A stretch of DNA of 64,000 bases from Bradyrhizobium diazoefficiens USDA 110 (GCF_000011365.1 NC_004463.1:5938001-6002000); one strand, 5' to 3'. Positions 54,033-62,495 are shown, counted from the stretch's first letter. Notes: generated by a model not told the origin, from the sequence alone. A program made the numbers and translations.

Positions 54033-54239
54033 GGATGATGTTACCGACCGATCTTGCGGGCCGCGACAACTTCGCGTGTCCGGATGTTGCCGGACGGTGA
54101 CAGATTCCGTTTGATCGAACCGCTAGTGTCGTTGGGCTCGGTTGGTCTGAGGAATAGCGATGCATGTTTTTTTTGGCTCGGGTGTGGGTGCCCGACCTGG
54201 ATCGATGGGATTCGGCGTGCGTGTCGGGGTCAGGCCCGG

Positions 54240-54806
54240 ATGGTGAGGCTGGGTTGGGCCGTGCGCTCGCGGAAATATCTCGGCCTCGCTTTGGGCGTGG
54301 TGGTCGCCTTGTCGCCGATCGTGATGAACCCGATCAGCGCCGAGGACGACAAGGCCGCCGCCAAGCAGCCACAGCTTCCCGTCAGCGCCGAGCAGGCGCT
54401 GTACCTGATCCGCTCGACGCTGCTGACGCTGAACGATGCCAACCGCTCCGGCAACTATTCGGTGCTGCGCGATCTCGCCGCGCCCGACTTCCAGGCCAGG
54501 AACAGCGCCGCCGACCTCGCGCTGGGATTCACCGACCTGCGGCGACGGAATTTCGACCTGTTCTCGGTGGCGCTTGCCGCGCCGCAGCTCTCGACGCCGC
54601 CTTATCTCGATCCCAACAAGATGCTGCGGCTGACAGGGTTCTTTCCGACCCGCCCGCTCCAGATCAATTTCGACCTGACGTTCCAGAACGTCGGCAATCA
54701 ATGGCGGCCCTACGGCATTTCGGTTGCGACACCGCAGGCGCCGCCGGAGACCGCCGCGGCGCCGGCGCCCGCGCCGGCCAAGAAGAACGCGTCCCAGAAG
54801 AACTGA
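54240..54806 (+). CDS. Conserved hypothetical exported or membrane-anchored protein
   Basis: Product of 188 residues from the ATG at 54240 (MVRLGWAVRSRKYLGLALG). One hydrophobic segment at about 12-30 is a signal peptide or anchor. The body contains LIRSTLLTLNDANRSGNYSV and DFQARNSAADLALGF, followed by LQINFDLTFQNVGNQWRPYG. This looks like a small α/β periplasmic domain of the SnoaL/NTF2 kind, unproven. The C-terminus is Ala/Pro-rich and ends in Lys/Asn. The open frame upstream of this start lacks coding character. Confidence 0.65.
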   Translation: MVRLGWAVRSRKYLGLALGVVVALSPIVMNPISAEDDKAAAKQPQLPVSAEQALYLIRSTLLTLNDANRSGNYSVLRDLAAPDFQARNSAADLALGFTDLRRRNFDLFSVALAAPQLSTPPYLDPNKMLRLTGFFPTRPLQINFDLTFQNVGNQWRPYGISVATPQAPPETAAAPAPAPAKKNASQKN

Positions 54807-54918
54807 GCGCATTCGGACGGCCGAGCGAGCCCGCCCCCTGCCCGGGGTTTGCACGTCGTGCCGTTCCCTTGGTATGGTTCGTGCAGGCGGCAGAGCCGAC
54901 CACGATCCCTCCCATCAC

Positions 54919-56103
54919 ATGATCCCGAGAATGCTGGACACAAGACCCGACCGGATTCGCAAGCTCCTCGCCGACCTCGTCGGCTTCGACACCATCAGCG
55001 ACCGTACCAACCTGCCCCTGATCGCCCATATCGAAAGCTATCTCGCCGCGCTCGGCGTCGGCTTTGAGCGCATCGTCGACGAGACCGGACAGAAAGCCTC
55101 GCTGTGGGTCACGATCGGGCCGGAGGACCGCCCGGGCCTCGTGCTGTCGGGCCATACCGACGTCGTTCCGGTCGCGGGCCAGGACTGGAGCCACGATCCG
55201 TTCAAGCTGGTCGAGCGCGACGGCAGGCTCTACGGCCGCGGCACCACCGACATGAAGGGTTTTGTCGCGGTGTGCCTCGCCATGGTGCCTGACATGGTGG
55301 AGGCCAGGCTCAAGACGCCGATTCATCTGGCGATCTCCTATGACGAGGAGATCGGCTGTGTCGGCGTGCGGCCGATGCTCGGCGAGGTCGCCAGGAAGAA
55401 GGTCAGGCCGCTCGGCGCTTTCATCGGCGAACCGACGCAGATGCAGGTCATCATCGGCCACAAGGGCAAGCACGGCGTACGCGCCACCTTCCGCGGTCTT
55501 GCCCGCCACTCCTCGATCGCGCCCGACGGCGTCAACGCAATCGAATATGCCGCCGAGCTGATTGTCGAGATCCGCCGCCGCGCCGTGCTGCTCGCTGGCA
55601 AGAGATCGACGGACAGCCTCTACGACGTTCCGCACTCGACGCTGCTCACCAGCATCGTCCATGGCGGCGCTGCGCTGAACATCGTGCCCGATACCTGCAC
55701 GGTGGATTTCGAATGCCGCGGCATCGGCATCACCGAGTCGCGCGAGGTGACGGATGCGATCGTCGCCTGGGCCAAGGCCGAGATCGAGCCGGCGATGAAG
55801 GCGCGGCATCCGGAATGCGGCATCGATTTCGAGGAGATCCTCGACTATCCCGCGCTCGACACCGCCGCCGATGCGACAATCGTCACGCTGGCCAAGAGCC
55901 TCGCGGGGCGCAACGACCACGCCAAGGTCGCCTTCGGCACCGAGGCGAGCCTGTTTGCCAGCATGGCCGGTATCCCCTCGGTCGTGATCGGCCCCGGCGC
56001 GATCGCACAGGCGCACACGCCGGATGAGTTCGTGGAGATGTCGGAGCTGTTGAAATGCGCGGGGTTCGTCGAGAAGCTGATCGCGCATTGCGCGAAGGGG
56101 TAA
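54919..56103 (+). CDS. argE: Acetylornithine deacetylase-like M20 peptidase
   Basis: Zinc hydrolase of 394 residues (ATG at 54919; another ATG at 54931 gives 390). Metal ligands are His79 in LSGHTDVVPV and Asp111 in GRGTTDMKG. The catalytic Glu143 and Glu144 are in YDEEIG, with a late His in GAIAQAHTPDEF. It would remove the acetyl group from N-acetylornithine in arginine synthesis. Rhizobia usually also have ArgJ, so related N-acyl amino acids are possible substrates. The symbol is by family; the neighbours are not arginine genes. Confidence 0.85.
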   Translation: MIPRMLDTRPDRIRKLLADLVGFDTISDRTNLPLIAHIESYLAALGVGFERIVDETGQKASLWVTIGPEDRPGLVLSGHTDVVPVAGQDWSHDPFKLVERDGRLYGRGTTDMKGFVAVCLAMVPDMVEARLKTPIHLAISYDEEIGCVGVRPMLGEVARKKVRPLGAFIGEPTQMQVIIGHKGKHGVRATFRGLARHSSIAPDGVNAIEYAAELIVEIRRRAVLLAGKRSTDSLYDVPHSTLLTSIVHGGAALNIVPDTCTVDFECRGIGITESREVTDAIVAWAKAEIEPAMKARHPECGIDFEEILDYPALDTAADATIVTLAKSLAGRNDHAKVAFGTEASLFASMAGIPSVVIGPGAIAQAHTPDEFVEMSELLKCAGFVEKLIAHCAKG

Positions 56104-56113
56104 GGCTTCTCTT

Positions 56114-56145
56114 CGTCATTGCGAGCGAAGCGAAGCAATCCAGAG
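56114..56145. repeat. Intergenic repeat (family B)
   Basis: CGTCATTGCGAGCGAAGCGA followed by AGCAATCCAGA. The same motif, inverted and with one change, is at 50171-50205, and a partial copy is at 57934-57955. It lies 10 bases after the ArgE-like stop codon. A second repeat-like stretch (GGTGGGCAAAGCGAAGCGTG) follows at 56173-56192. Confidence 0.7.
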
Positions 56146-56281
56146 TCGTTCCGCCGGGGCAGTCGCCGTAGGGTGGGCAAAGCGAAGCGTGCCCACCATT
56201 GTTACCACGTCGCCGAGAGGTGGTGGGCCCAGCGCTACGCGCTTTTGCTCACCCTACGAAACTACACACGATGGTCCGCCC

Positions 56282-56632
56282 ATGGTTACTGCCAAACTGA
56301 GATTTCTGCACAGTCCTGACGCGGATCCGCTTGAGGCGTTCTCGCCGAGCGGGCCTTTTGGAATCCTGGTAATGGCTATCGTCGGTCCCGCCGATGGACC
56401 AGGACAAGAGTCCTTTGACTTTATGCTCTGCACGCCCGACTGGTTCAGTTCGAACATGGAGGATGACCTCACGATCGGACGGCACCATGTCTTCGTGAAG
56501 CAATACGACTATCCTCGGCTCCAAGCGTTCGTCGAAGCCTATTGTGCTGAATGCTCGGGAACCTCCTGGAAGGAAGTGGCAGAAAAACTGAGCCGCCTCG
56601 GAAAATGGGAGTTCGAAGACTACATTTCCTAG
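56282..56632 (+). CDS. Imm8-family immunity protein (orphan)
   Basis: Cytosolic protein of 116 residues from the ATG at 56282. FGILVMAIVGPADGPGQESF, FMLCTPDWF and the C-terminal EVAEKLSRLGKWEFEDYI match my memory of the Imm8 immunity family, which protects against polymorphic toxins delivered by contact-dependent or type VI systems. No toxin gene is adjacent. Its base composition is visibly lower in G+C than its neighbours and it is enclosed by repeats, both of which fit recent acquisition. The open frame before the chosen start covers repeat sequence. Confidence 0.72.
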   Translation: MVTAKLRFLHSPDADPLEAFSPSGPFGILVMAIVGPADGPGQESFDFMLCTPDWFSSNMEDDLTIGRHHVFVKQYDYPRLQAFVEAYCAECSGTSWKEVAEKLSRLGKWEFEDYIS

Positions 56633-56832
56633 TCACCGAGAGCGGGTAAAGCGACTTACTCACCCAGCTGTCATGCCCCGGCTTGACCGGAGCATCGGGT
56701 ACGCCGCGGCCTCTCGGTTCAACCACGACCGCCTCTGGAATACTGGATTGCCCGCCTTCGCGGGCAATGACGTTAGAGAGTGTGGGGACGGCGTATAGCC
56801 CGCATGAGCGAAGCGACATGCGGGACCACTGT

Positions 56833-56863
56833 CCCGGATATCGCTGCGCTCATCCGGGCTACG
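56833..56863. repeat. 31-base intergenic repeat (family C, copy 1)
   Basis: CCCGGATATCGCTGCGCTCA followed by TCCGGGCTACG. The outer CCCGGAT / ATCCGGG are inverted repeats. An identical 31-base copy is at 57967-57997. It lies 15 bases downstream of the LysE-type gene's stop, in a 246-base spacer (56633-56878) that otherwise shows only further short repeat motifs. Confidence 0.8.
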
Positions 56864-56878
56864 GGAGCGCACCGCGCC

Positions 56879-57505
56879 TCAGCGCTCGTGCAACGCCAGC
56901 CGCACGCCGACGGCGCAGTAGATGGTCCCAACCACCTTGCCCTGCCACTTCACGACGGCCGGATGGCAGCGCAGGAAATTGCCGAGACGACCGGCACCCA
57001 CGGCGAACACGACGGTGCTCAACAGGCCGAGCAGCACGAAGACAATGCCGAGGACCGCAAGCTGAAGCGCGGTCGCGCCGTGTTCCGGCCGGACGAATTG
57101 CGGCAGGAAGGCGAGGAAGAACAACGCGGTCTTGGGATTGAGCACCTCGGTCAGCACGGCCTCGCGGAATGCGCGACCAGCGCTGATCGTGGGCGCTCCG
57201 CCATTCAGCTCGATCGGTGCCTTGTCGAGCATGGCGCGAATGCCGAGATAGATCAGGAACGCGGCCCCAGCATATTTGACGATGCTGAACAGGAGCGCCG
57301 AAGTGGCGATGATCGCCGAGAGGCCGACGATCGCCATGCTGGTGTGAATCACGTCACCCGCCGCAATCCCCGCGCCCGTCGCGATACCCACCTTCGCTCC
57401 GGAGCTTGCGGCCCGCGCCATGGTGAGCAGCGTGGCCGGGCCGGGAATGAAGACAAAACCGAGCACGATGAGGATGTAGGTGATGAGGGTCGAGTGGTCG
57501 ATCAT
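56879..57505 (-). CDS. LysE/RhtB-family amino acid exporter
   Basis: Inner-membrane protein of 208 residues with about six hydrophobic segments. The family's N-terminal motif FIPGPATLLTMARAASSGAKV is at about 19-38, and a central LNPKTALFFLAFLPQF motif follows. Relatives export basic or hydroxylated amino acids or homoserine lactone; the substrate here is unknown. It lies 21 bases downstream of the NIPSNAP gene on the same strand, so the two are probably cotranscribed. Confidence 0.88.
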   Translation of the reverse strand: MIDHSTLITYILIVLGFVFIPGPATLLTMARAASSGAKVGIATGAGIAAGDVIHTSMAIVGLSAIIATSALLFSIVKYAGAAFLIYLGIRAMLDKAPIELNGGAPTISAGRAFREAVLTEVLNPKTALFFLAFLPQFVRPEHGATALQLAVLGIVFVLLGLLSTVVFAVGAGRLGNFLRCHPAVVKWQGKVVGTIYCAVGVRLALHER

Positions 57506-57526
57506 GTGGCAGGCTCCGGAGACGCA

Positions 57527-57868
57527 TTAATGCAGGAGGCTGAGCGACGGCGAGTAGTCCACCGGCACAAGCAAGCGATCCTCGATCTGACCTACCATGA
57601 GCCCGTGCTCAGCGTGAGTAACCCGCTTGATCTCGCTCCACTCAGCATCCGCCATGAAGGCCGCCCATGCCGACGTCTTGGCCGCCTCGTCCGGCCACTC
57701 CAGGAGATAGGCGAATTCGGTCCTGTCGCCGAATTTCGTTTCCCACATCGCCACGATCCGGAAGCCATATCTGGTTCGCATGATGCGCGCCGCGTGATCG
57801 CCAAACCGCGCGTGGAATGCGGCCTTGTTCTTCTCGAAGATTTCGTAGATGCGCAGTTGCTGGATCAT
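57527..57868 (-). CDS. NIPSNAP-family small protein
   Basis: Product of 113 residues with a ferredoxin-like dimeric α+β barrel fold. QQLRIYEIFEKNKAAFHARF and the later EFAYLLEWPDEAAKTSAWAA are family hallmarks. Bacterial members have no settled function. It precedes the LysE exporter by 21 bases. The start at 57868 is the first ATG and is preceded by a purine-rich stretch (GGAGACGGTC). Confidence 0.82.
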   Translation of the reverse strand: MIQQLRIYEIFEKNKAAFHARFGDHAARIMRTRYGFRIVAMWETKFGDRTEFAYLLEWPDEAAKTSAWAAFMADAEWSEIKRVTHAEHGLMVGQIEDRLLVPVDYSPSLSLLH

Positions 57869-57966
57869 GACCGTCTCCTTGCGGAGGAGATATGGTCACG
57901 CCTAGTGGCAGGACAAGCTACGGACGCCCCTCCTCGTCATTGCGAGGCGCGAAGCGGGGCACATGA

Positions 57967-57997
57967 CCCGGATATCGCTGCGCTCATCCGGGCTACG
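57967..57997. repeat. 31-base intergenic repeat (family C, copy 2)
   Basis: Identical over 31 bases to the copy at 56833-56863. It lies six bases past the stop codon of the TPR gene, immediately after a partial family B copy (57934-57955). Both family C copies follow a minus-strand gene end. Confidence 0.8.
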
Positions 57998-58003
57998 AAG
58001 TGA

Positions 58004-58291
58004 CTACGACTGACTACCGTGAAGATGCAGAAACGAGGCGAGACCGCCTATGAAGGTCGGACTCTCCGGTTCGTAGCTCAGCGCCCTGCGGTAGCACTCC
58101 TCGGCAGAAGTGAGCTCGCCCAGATCTTCGTAACAACAGGCCAGCGAGTATAGCGCGGTTCCGTGCTCCCAACCCGGATTCAGCGCGACAATCTCAGCAT
58201 AAAGGGCAGCAGCTTCCTTCAGGTGCCCTGCATTCATGGCTCCGAGCGCGAGCTTTTCGAGCTCCAGCAGGTCGAGAGCTGTGCGTGCCAA
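58004..58291 (-). CDS. Small tetratricopeptide-repeat protein
   Basis: Product of 95 residues with about two TPR units: KLALGAMNAGHLKEAAALYA (about 13-32), then SLACCYEDLGELTSAEECYR (49-68), followed by the capping PESPTFIGGLASFL. It has no signal peptide. It is probably a cytosolic protein-protein interaction module with an unknown partner. It lies 60 bases downstream of the phosphotransferase gene on the same strand. Confidence 0.75.
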   Translation of the reverse strand: MARTALDLLELEKLALGAMNAGHLKEAAALYAEIVALNPGWEHGTALYSLACCYEDLGELTSAEECYRRALSYEPESPTFIGGLASFLHLHGSQS

Positions 58292-58351
58292 AATATGTTC
58301 CTGTCTCGGAAACTCACGCAGAAAAAAGCGCGGCCATCAGCCGCGCCTTCG

Positions 58352-59416
58352 TTAGTCCCACACGGCGCCTGCCTTCTGCGCGTATTCCCATGACGCCTGC
58401 GACAGCGGCACGGTGCGCTTGGCGGATTCCAGCGCCTTGGCGTTGGCGGCGGTGCCGTCGCGGATGCGCCCCGCAATGCCTTGCGTGATGCCGGCGAGAC
58501 GGAACAGATTGTAGGAGAAGTACCAGTTGAGATCCGGCACGCTCATCCCGGTCGCGTTGCAGTAGATCTGCGCGGCCTCCTCCAGGCTCGGGATGTTCAG
58601 CGCCTTGAGATCGACGCCCTGCAGGCCCGGCATGATCCACTGCATGAGCAGATAGGTGAAGTCGGCCATGGGATCGCCGAGCGTCGACAGCTCCCAGTCC
58701 AGCACGGCCTGCACGCGCGGTTCCGTCGCGTGGAAAATCATGTTGTCGAGCCGGTAGTCGCCGTGCACGATCGAGACGCGCGCCTGTTCCGGCACGGTCT
58801 TGGGCAGCCATTCGGCGACCTTCTCGAACTCCGGAATGTGCTGGGTTTCGGAGGCGCGGTATTGCTTGGTCCAGCGGTCGATCTGGCGCGCGAAATAGTT
58901 GCCGGGCTTGCCGAAGTCGCCAAGGCCGATCGCGACGGGATCGTACATGTGGAGTTTCGCCAGCGTCTCGATCTTGCTGGTGAAGATCTTTCGCCGCGCG
59001 TCGGCATCCTGGCTCGGCAGCGCCGGATCCCAGAACACCCGGCCCTCCTCCATCGACATGATGTAGAAGGCCGCGCCGATGACGCCGTCGTCCTGGCACA
59101 GCGCATAGGCGCGCGCGACCGGAAAGCCCTGTTTTCCAAGGGCCGCGATCACGCGATATTCGCGATCGACCGCATGCGCCGACGGCAGCAATTTGCCGAA
59201 CGGCTTGCGGCGCATCACGTAGGAGCGCTTCGGCGTGTTCAGCCGGTAGGTCGGGTTGGACTGGCCGCCCTTGAACTGGAGGACGACCAGCGGTCCCTCA
59301 TAGCCTTCGACGTTGTCGCGCATCCACGCCTCGAGGCGCAGCTCGTCGAAACGATGCCGCTCCTCGACCGGCTTGGTGCCCGAGAACTCCTCGTCTTTCC
59401 TGACGCCGTCGGCCAC
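58352..59416 (-). CDS. APH-family phosphotransferase associated with acyl-CoA dehydrogenase
   Basis: Product of 354 residues. The ATP-binding region has QFKGGQSNPTYRL and the Lys-containing YVMRRKPFGKLL. The catalytic loop is IVHGDYRLDNMIFH (near 208-221) and the metal site VLDWELSTLGDPMAD. It is like the N-terminal domain of human ACAD10/ACAD11, which phosphorylates 4-hydroxyacyl-CoA so that it can be oxidised. The acyl-CoA dehydrogenase gene just upstream supports a role in 4-hydroxy or unusual fatty acid breakdown. It is separated from that gene by a family A repeat. Confidence 0.85.
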   Translation of the reverse strand: MADGVRKDEEFSGTKPVEERHRFDELRLEAWMRDNVEGYEGPLVVLQFKGGQSNPTYRLNTPKRSYVMRRKPFGKLLPSAHAVDREYRVIAALGKQGFPVARAYALCQDDGVIGAAFYIMSMEEGRVFWDPALPSQDADARRKIFTSKIETLAKLHMYDPVAIGLGDFGKPGNYFARQIDRWTKQYRASETQHIPEFEKVAEWLPKTVPEQARVSIVHGDYRLDNMIFHATEPRVQAVLDWELSTLGDPMADFTYLLMQWIMPGLQGVDLKALNIPSLEEAAQIYCNATGMSVPDLNWYFSYNLFRLAGITQGIAGRIRDGTAANAKALESAKRTVPLSQASWEYAQKAGAVWD

Positions 59417-59443
59417 GATGACGCTCCCTCAATTCTTTTGTCC

Positions 59444-59524
59444 GTCATTCCGGGGCGCCTCGAAGAGGCGAACCCGGAATCTCGAGATTCCGGGTCGGGT
59501 CCTTCGGACCATCCCGGAATGACG
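59444..59524. repeat. Palindromic intergenic repeat (family A, copy 3)
   Basis: Starts GTCATTCCGGGGCG and ends CATCCCGGAATGACG, enclosing AACCCGGAATCTCGAGATTC. It lies between the acyl-CoA dehydrogenase stop and the phosphotransferase start. Being able to fold into a long hairpin, it may lower readthrough or stabilise the upstream mRNA. Confidence 0.75.
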
Positions 59525-59555
59525 GCGTGGAGAGCGGCTTGTGCCCTCCCCCATT

Positions 59556-60791
59556 TTAGTGCGTGGAAGAGTTTGCATACTTCCGAACTTCAAGTCTGGC
59601 AATGGCGCGGTTGTGCACCTCGTCCGGACCGTCAGCGAGACGGAGCGTGCGGATGTGGGCGTAGTCCTTGGCAAGGCCGGCCTCGTCGGAGACACCGGCG
59701 CCGCCAAAGGCCTGGATCGCCTGATCGATGATCTTCAGCGCCATGTTGGGGCCCGCGACCTTGATCATGGCGATCTCGAGCTGCGCCGCCTTGTTGCCGA
59801 CCTTGTCCATCATGTCGGCGGCCTTGAGGCACAGCAGACGATTCATCTCGATGTCGGTGCGCGCCTCGCCGATGCGCTGCTCCCACACCGAATGCTCGAT
59901 GATCTTCTTGCCGAACGCGGTGCGCGAGGAGAGCCGCTTCACCATCTTCTCCAGCGCCTCCTCGGCCTTGCCGATGGTGCGCATGCAGTGATGGATGCGG
60001 CCGGGGCCAAGGCGGCCCTGCGCGATCTCGAAGCCGCGGCCTTCGCCGAGCAGGATGTTCTCCTTCGGCACCCGCACATTGTCGAGCAGCACCTGGGCGT
60101 GGCCGTGCGGCGCGTCGTCGAAGCCGAAGACGGGGAGCATCTTCTCGACCTTGATGCCTGGCGTGTCGAGCGGAACCAGGATCTGCGACTGCTGCTGGTG
60201 CTTGGCGGCCTTCGGATCGGTCTTGCCCATCAGGATCGCGATCTTGCAGCGGGGATCGCCGACGCCGGACGACCACCATTTGCGGCCGTTGATGACGTAG
60301 TGATCGCCGTCCTTCTCGATGCGGGTCTCGATGTTGGTGGCATCAGACGAGGCCACTGCCGGTTCCGTCATCAGGAACGCCGAGCGGATCTCGCCGTCCA
60401 TCAGCGGCCGCAGCCATTTGCGCTTCTGCTCCTTGGTGGCATAGCGGATGAACACTTCCATGTTGCCGGTGTCGGGCGCGGAACAGTTGAACACTTCCGA
60501 GGCCCAGGTGACGCGGCCCATCTCTTCCGACAGCAGCGCGTATTCGAGATTGGTCAATCCCGCGCCACGGAATTCATCGTCCTCATGCTCGGACGGCGGC
60601 ATGAACATGTTCCAGAGGCCTTCGGCCTTCGCCTTCTTCTTGAGGTCCTCCAGGATCGGGATCACCTTCCAGCGCTCGCCGTTGCGATCCTGCTCGTCAT
60701 AGACCGGCACCGCGGGACGTACGTGCTTGGCCATGAAGGACCGCACGCGGTCGAGCCATTCCTTCTGCTTGGGGGACAGGTCGAAATCCAT
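59556..60791 (-). CDS. Acyl-CoA dehydrogenase
   Basis: FAD enzyme of 411 residues from the ATG at 60791 ([20 protein letters not shown]). Features include the segment [53 protein letters not shown] and the C-terminal [16 protein letters not shown]. The layout matches the ACAD10/11-like subfamily. It probably oxidises long or branched acyl-CoA in β-oxidation. The next gene on the strand is the APH-like kinase that commonly partners it. The divergent TetR gene may regulate both. The open frame upstream of the chosen start overlaps the regulatory region. Confidence 0.88.
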   Translation of the reverse strand: MDFDLSPKQKEWLDRVRSFMAKHVRPAVPVYDEQDRNGERWKVIPILEDLKKKAKAEGLWNMFMPPSEHEDDEFRGAGLTNLEYALLSEEMGRVTWASEVFNCSAPDTGNMEVFIRYATKEQKRKWLRPLMDGEIRSAFLMTEPAVASSDATNIETRIEKDGDHYVINGRKWWSSGVGDPRCKIAILMGKTDPKAAKHQQQSQILVPLDTPGIKVEKMLPVFGFDDAPHGHAQVLLDNVRVPKENILLGEGRGFEIAQGRLGPGRIHHCMRTIGKAEEALEKMVKRLSSRTAFGKKIIEHSVWEQRIGEARTDIEMNRLLCLKAADMMDKVGNKAAQLEIAMIKVAGPNMALKIIDQAIQAFGGAGVSDEAGLAKDYAHIRTLRLADGPDEVHNRAIARLEVRKYANSSTH

Positions 60792-60932
60792 GGGACGCTC
60801 CTCGTTTTCTCTCGTTCGAACCGGTTTTGCGCCGGACTGTCCTCCCGCTGCATGCGGCCCGCAAGCGCGAATGCGCGGCTTGCGAAGCGCACCGGAACCA
60901 GATCGCAGTTGCGAACGAGTCCCGATTGCGGA

Positions 60933-60964
60933 TTGACTTTTCCCGGCCTTCAAACGATAGTTTC
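60933..60964 (+). promoter_or_regulatory. Candidate TetR-gene promoter with overlapping CAAAC-N4-GTTTC operator
   Basis: TTGACT at 60933-60938 and GATAGT at 60956-60961 are 17 bases apart. CAAACGATAGTTTC (60951-60964) covers the -10 box, and a second half-site CTGTTTG follows at 60971-60977. The CAAAC-N4-GTTT pattern resembles operators of fatty-acid-responsive TetR proteins such as PsrA/FadR. Autoregulation is inferred. Confidence 0.42.
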
Positions 60965-61010
60965 ATACAACTGTTTGAATTGCAACTCCCTCGGCCCTTC
61001 GCGCCCACTC

Positions 61011-61104
61011 GTCATTCCGGGGCGACGCGAAGCGTCGAACCCGGAATCCAGAAGTTGCGGCGCGAGATTCCGGGTTCGCGACGATGTCGCGCCCCGGAAT
61101 GACG
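61011..61104. repeat. Palindromic intergenic repeat (family A, copy 4)
   Basis: Starts GTCATTCCGGGGCGACGCGA and ends CGCGCCCCGGAATGACGG, with ends that pair over more than 15 bases. Unlike the other copies it lies in the 5' leader of a gene, ending 13 bases before the TetR start codon, where it could affect translation. Confidence 0.75.
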
Positions 61105-61116
61105 GGATAAAGAGTC

Positions 61117-61788
61117 ATGGCCAGCGATCATACGAGGTCTGCCATTCTCGCCGCCGCCGAACGGCTTTATGCCGATCGCGGCTTCGGCGACGTGACGCTG
61201 CGGGACATCGTCGCGGAGGCCAATGTCAACCTCGCGGCGGTGAACTATCATTTCGGCTCGAAGGACGAATTGATCGCGGAACTGTTCGTCTCCCGCTCGA
61301 TCGCCACCAACCGCGAGCGCCTGCGCGAATTGAAGGCGGCGGAAGAAGAAGGCGGCGGCCGTGCGCCGATCGAGGTGATCCTGCGCGCCCTCGTCGGCCC
61401 GACCTTGCGCGGCTGCCTCGGCCCTGAGAACCAGCGCTCGACGGCGGCGCGCTTCATGATCCGCGCCTCGATCGAATCCGTGCCGCCAATCCGCCGCATC
61501 AAGAACCGCGAGATCGACCATCTGCGCAAATTCGCCGGCGCGATGCGAAGATCCCTGCCCGATCGCAGCGACGTCGACATCTACTGGGGCCTCAACTTCG
61601 CGCTCGCCATGGCCCACCACACCATCCGCGAGAGCGAGCGGCTGACCAAACTGTCGGAAGGCAAATGCGACCTCGACGACGTCGAGGACGTGGTTGCGCG
61701 CGTGGTCAGCGTGGCGACGATGGCGCTGACGGCGGGAAAGGCGGAGACGAAGGCGCCGGCACGCGCGCTGGCGAGAGACGCGCGCTAG
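61117..61788 (+). CDS. TetR-family transcriptional regulator
   Basis: Product of 223 residues. The N-terminal helix-turn-helix is GDVTLRDIVAEANVNLAAVN followed by YHFGSKDELI (about residues 24-53), a clear TetR motif. The C-terminal ligand domain is about 140 residues with a TetR_C-like FAGAMRRSLPDRSDVD segment. It is divergent from the acyl-CoA dehydrogenase gene and probably represses it and itself in response to an acyl-CoA (inference from position and operator). It ends three bases before the convergent RidA gene. Confidence 0.88.
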   Translation: MASDHTRSAILAAAERLYADRGFGDVTLRDIVAEANVNLAAVNYHFGSKDELIAELFVSRSIATNRERLRELKAAEEEGGGRAPIEVILRALVGPTLRGCLGPENQRSTAARFMIRASIESVPPIRRIKNREIDHLRKFAGAMRRSLPDRSDVDIYWGLNFALAMAHHTIRESERLTKLSEGKCDLDDVEDVVARVVSVATMALTAGKAETKAPARALARDAR

Positions 61789-61791
61789 CCT

Positions 61792-62184
61792 TCACATCAT
61801 CGCGATGCAGTCGATCTCGACGTCGAAGGGGGCGAACCATTCCGGCGTGCAGACGAAGATCCGCGCCGGCGGATCGACCGGGAAATAGCGCGCATAGACC
61901 GCGTTGAACGCGGCGAAGTGCTTCGTCGAGGTGCAGTAGACGTTGCACTTCATGACGTTGTCGAGGGAGGCGCCGGCCGTCTCCAGGCACAGCTTCATCT
62001 GTTCCATGATGATCTCGCTCTGCCGCTCGATCGGCGCGGAGGCGATCTCGCCGGTGTCAGGGTCGAATGGCGGCAGCCCGGCGACGAAGATCATGTTGCC
62101 GGCGCGCGTCACCGGCGAGGTCGGCGCCTTCCAGCGGTCGAGAAACGACGAGATCGGTTCGACGCGGAGCGCTTCGCGTTTCAT
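61792..62184 (-). CDS. RidA/YjgF-family protein
   Basis: Product of 130 residues from ATG 62184, preceded by AAGGTGG; a GTG nine bases upstream is possible. AGNMIFVAGLPPFDPDTGEI and QMKLCLETAGASLDNVMKCN are family hallmarks. The usual catalytic Arg before the C-terminus appears as ARIFVCTPEWF. Classical RidA proteins hydrolyse reactive enamine/imine intermediates from PLP enzymes; others act in amino acid or pyrimidine breakdown. It converges on the TetR gene with three bases between them. Confidence 0.83.
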   Translation of the reverse strand: MKREALRVEPISSFLDRWKAPTSPVTRAGNMIFVAGLPPFDPDTGEIASAPIERQSEIIMEQMKLCLETAGASLDNVMKCNVYCTSTKHFAAFNAVYARYFPVDPPARIFVCTPEWFAPFDVEIDCIAMM

Positions 62185-62279
62185 GGCGGCCACCTTCGGT
62201 TCGAGCGAGACTGGCGCCTTGCTACATTATATTGCAGCCGGCATGTTTCGCTTCTGATCGAAGTGTGGTCGTAGCGGGA

Positions 62280-62495
62280 TCAGGCCCGCTGCGGCATCTC
62301 CTCGGCCTCTTCCTTGGCGAGCAGCAGCAGCATCTCGATACCCATCTCGCCTTCCTGCGGCGAACGGATGAACTTTATTTCGTCGGCGCTTTGCCGCAGC
62401 GCGGCAATGATAGCGACGGCCTGATTGGCGGTTGCCGCCTCGGTCGCCAGAACGGCCTTCTGGTTCTTGGACTGAAACCCGATCGTATAGGACAT
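62280..62495 (-). CDS. Small hypothetical protein (71 residues)
   Basis: Begins MSYTIGFQSKNQKAVLATEA and ends EEAEEMPQRA. The pattern of a short β-strand, an Ala-rich helix (NQAVAIIAALRQSADEIKFI) and an acidic C-terminal helix looks like a compact αβ protein. No family recognised. It has no signal peptide. Coding is supported by GC-rich third positions and by a purine-rich GGGAGGGGAAG stretch right before the start. It lies alone between RidA and the BKACE gene. Confidence 0.65.
   Translation of the reverse strand: MSYTIGFQSKNQKAVLATEAATANQAVAIIAALRQSADEIKFIRSPQEGEMGIEMLLLLAKEEAEEMPQRA

Larger units (their letters stand above)
60792..61116. other. 325-base divergent spacer between acyl-CoA dehydrogenase and TetR genes
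   Basis: No gene supported. It contains a candidate promoter with an overlapping operator for the TetR gene (60933-60964) and a family A repeat (61011-61104) in the TetR leader. No clear promoter toward the acyl-CoA dehydrogenase was identified. Confidence 0.6.
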
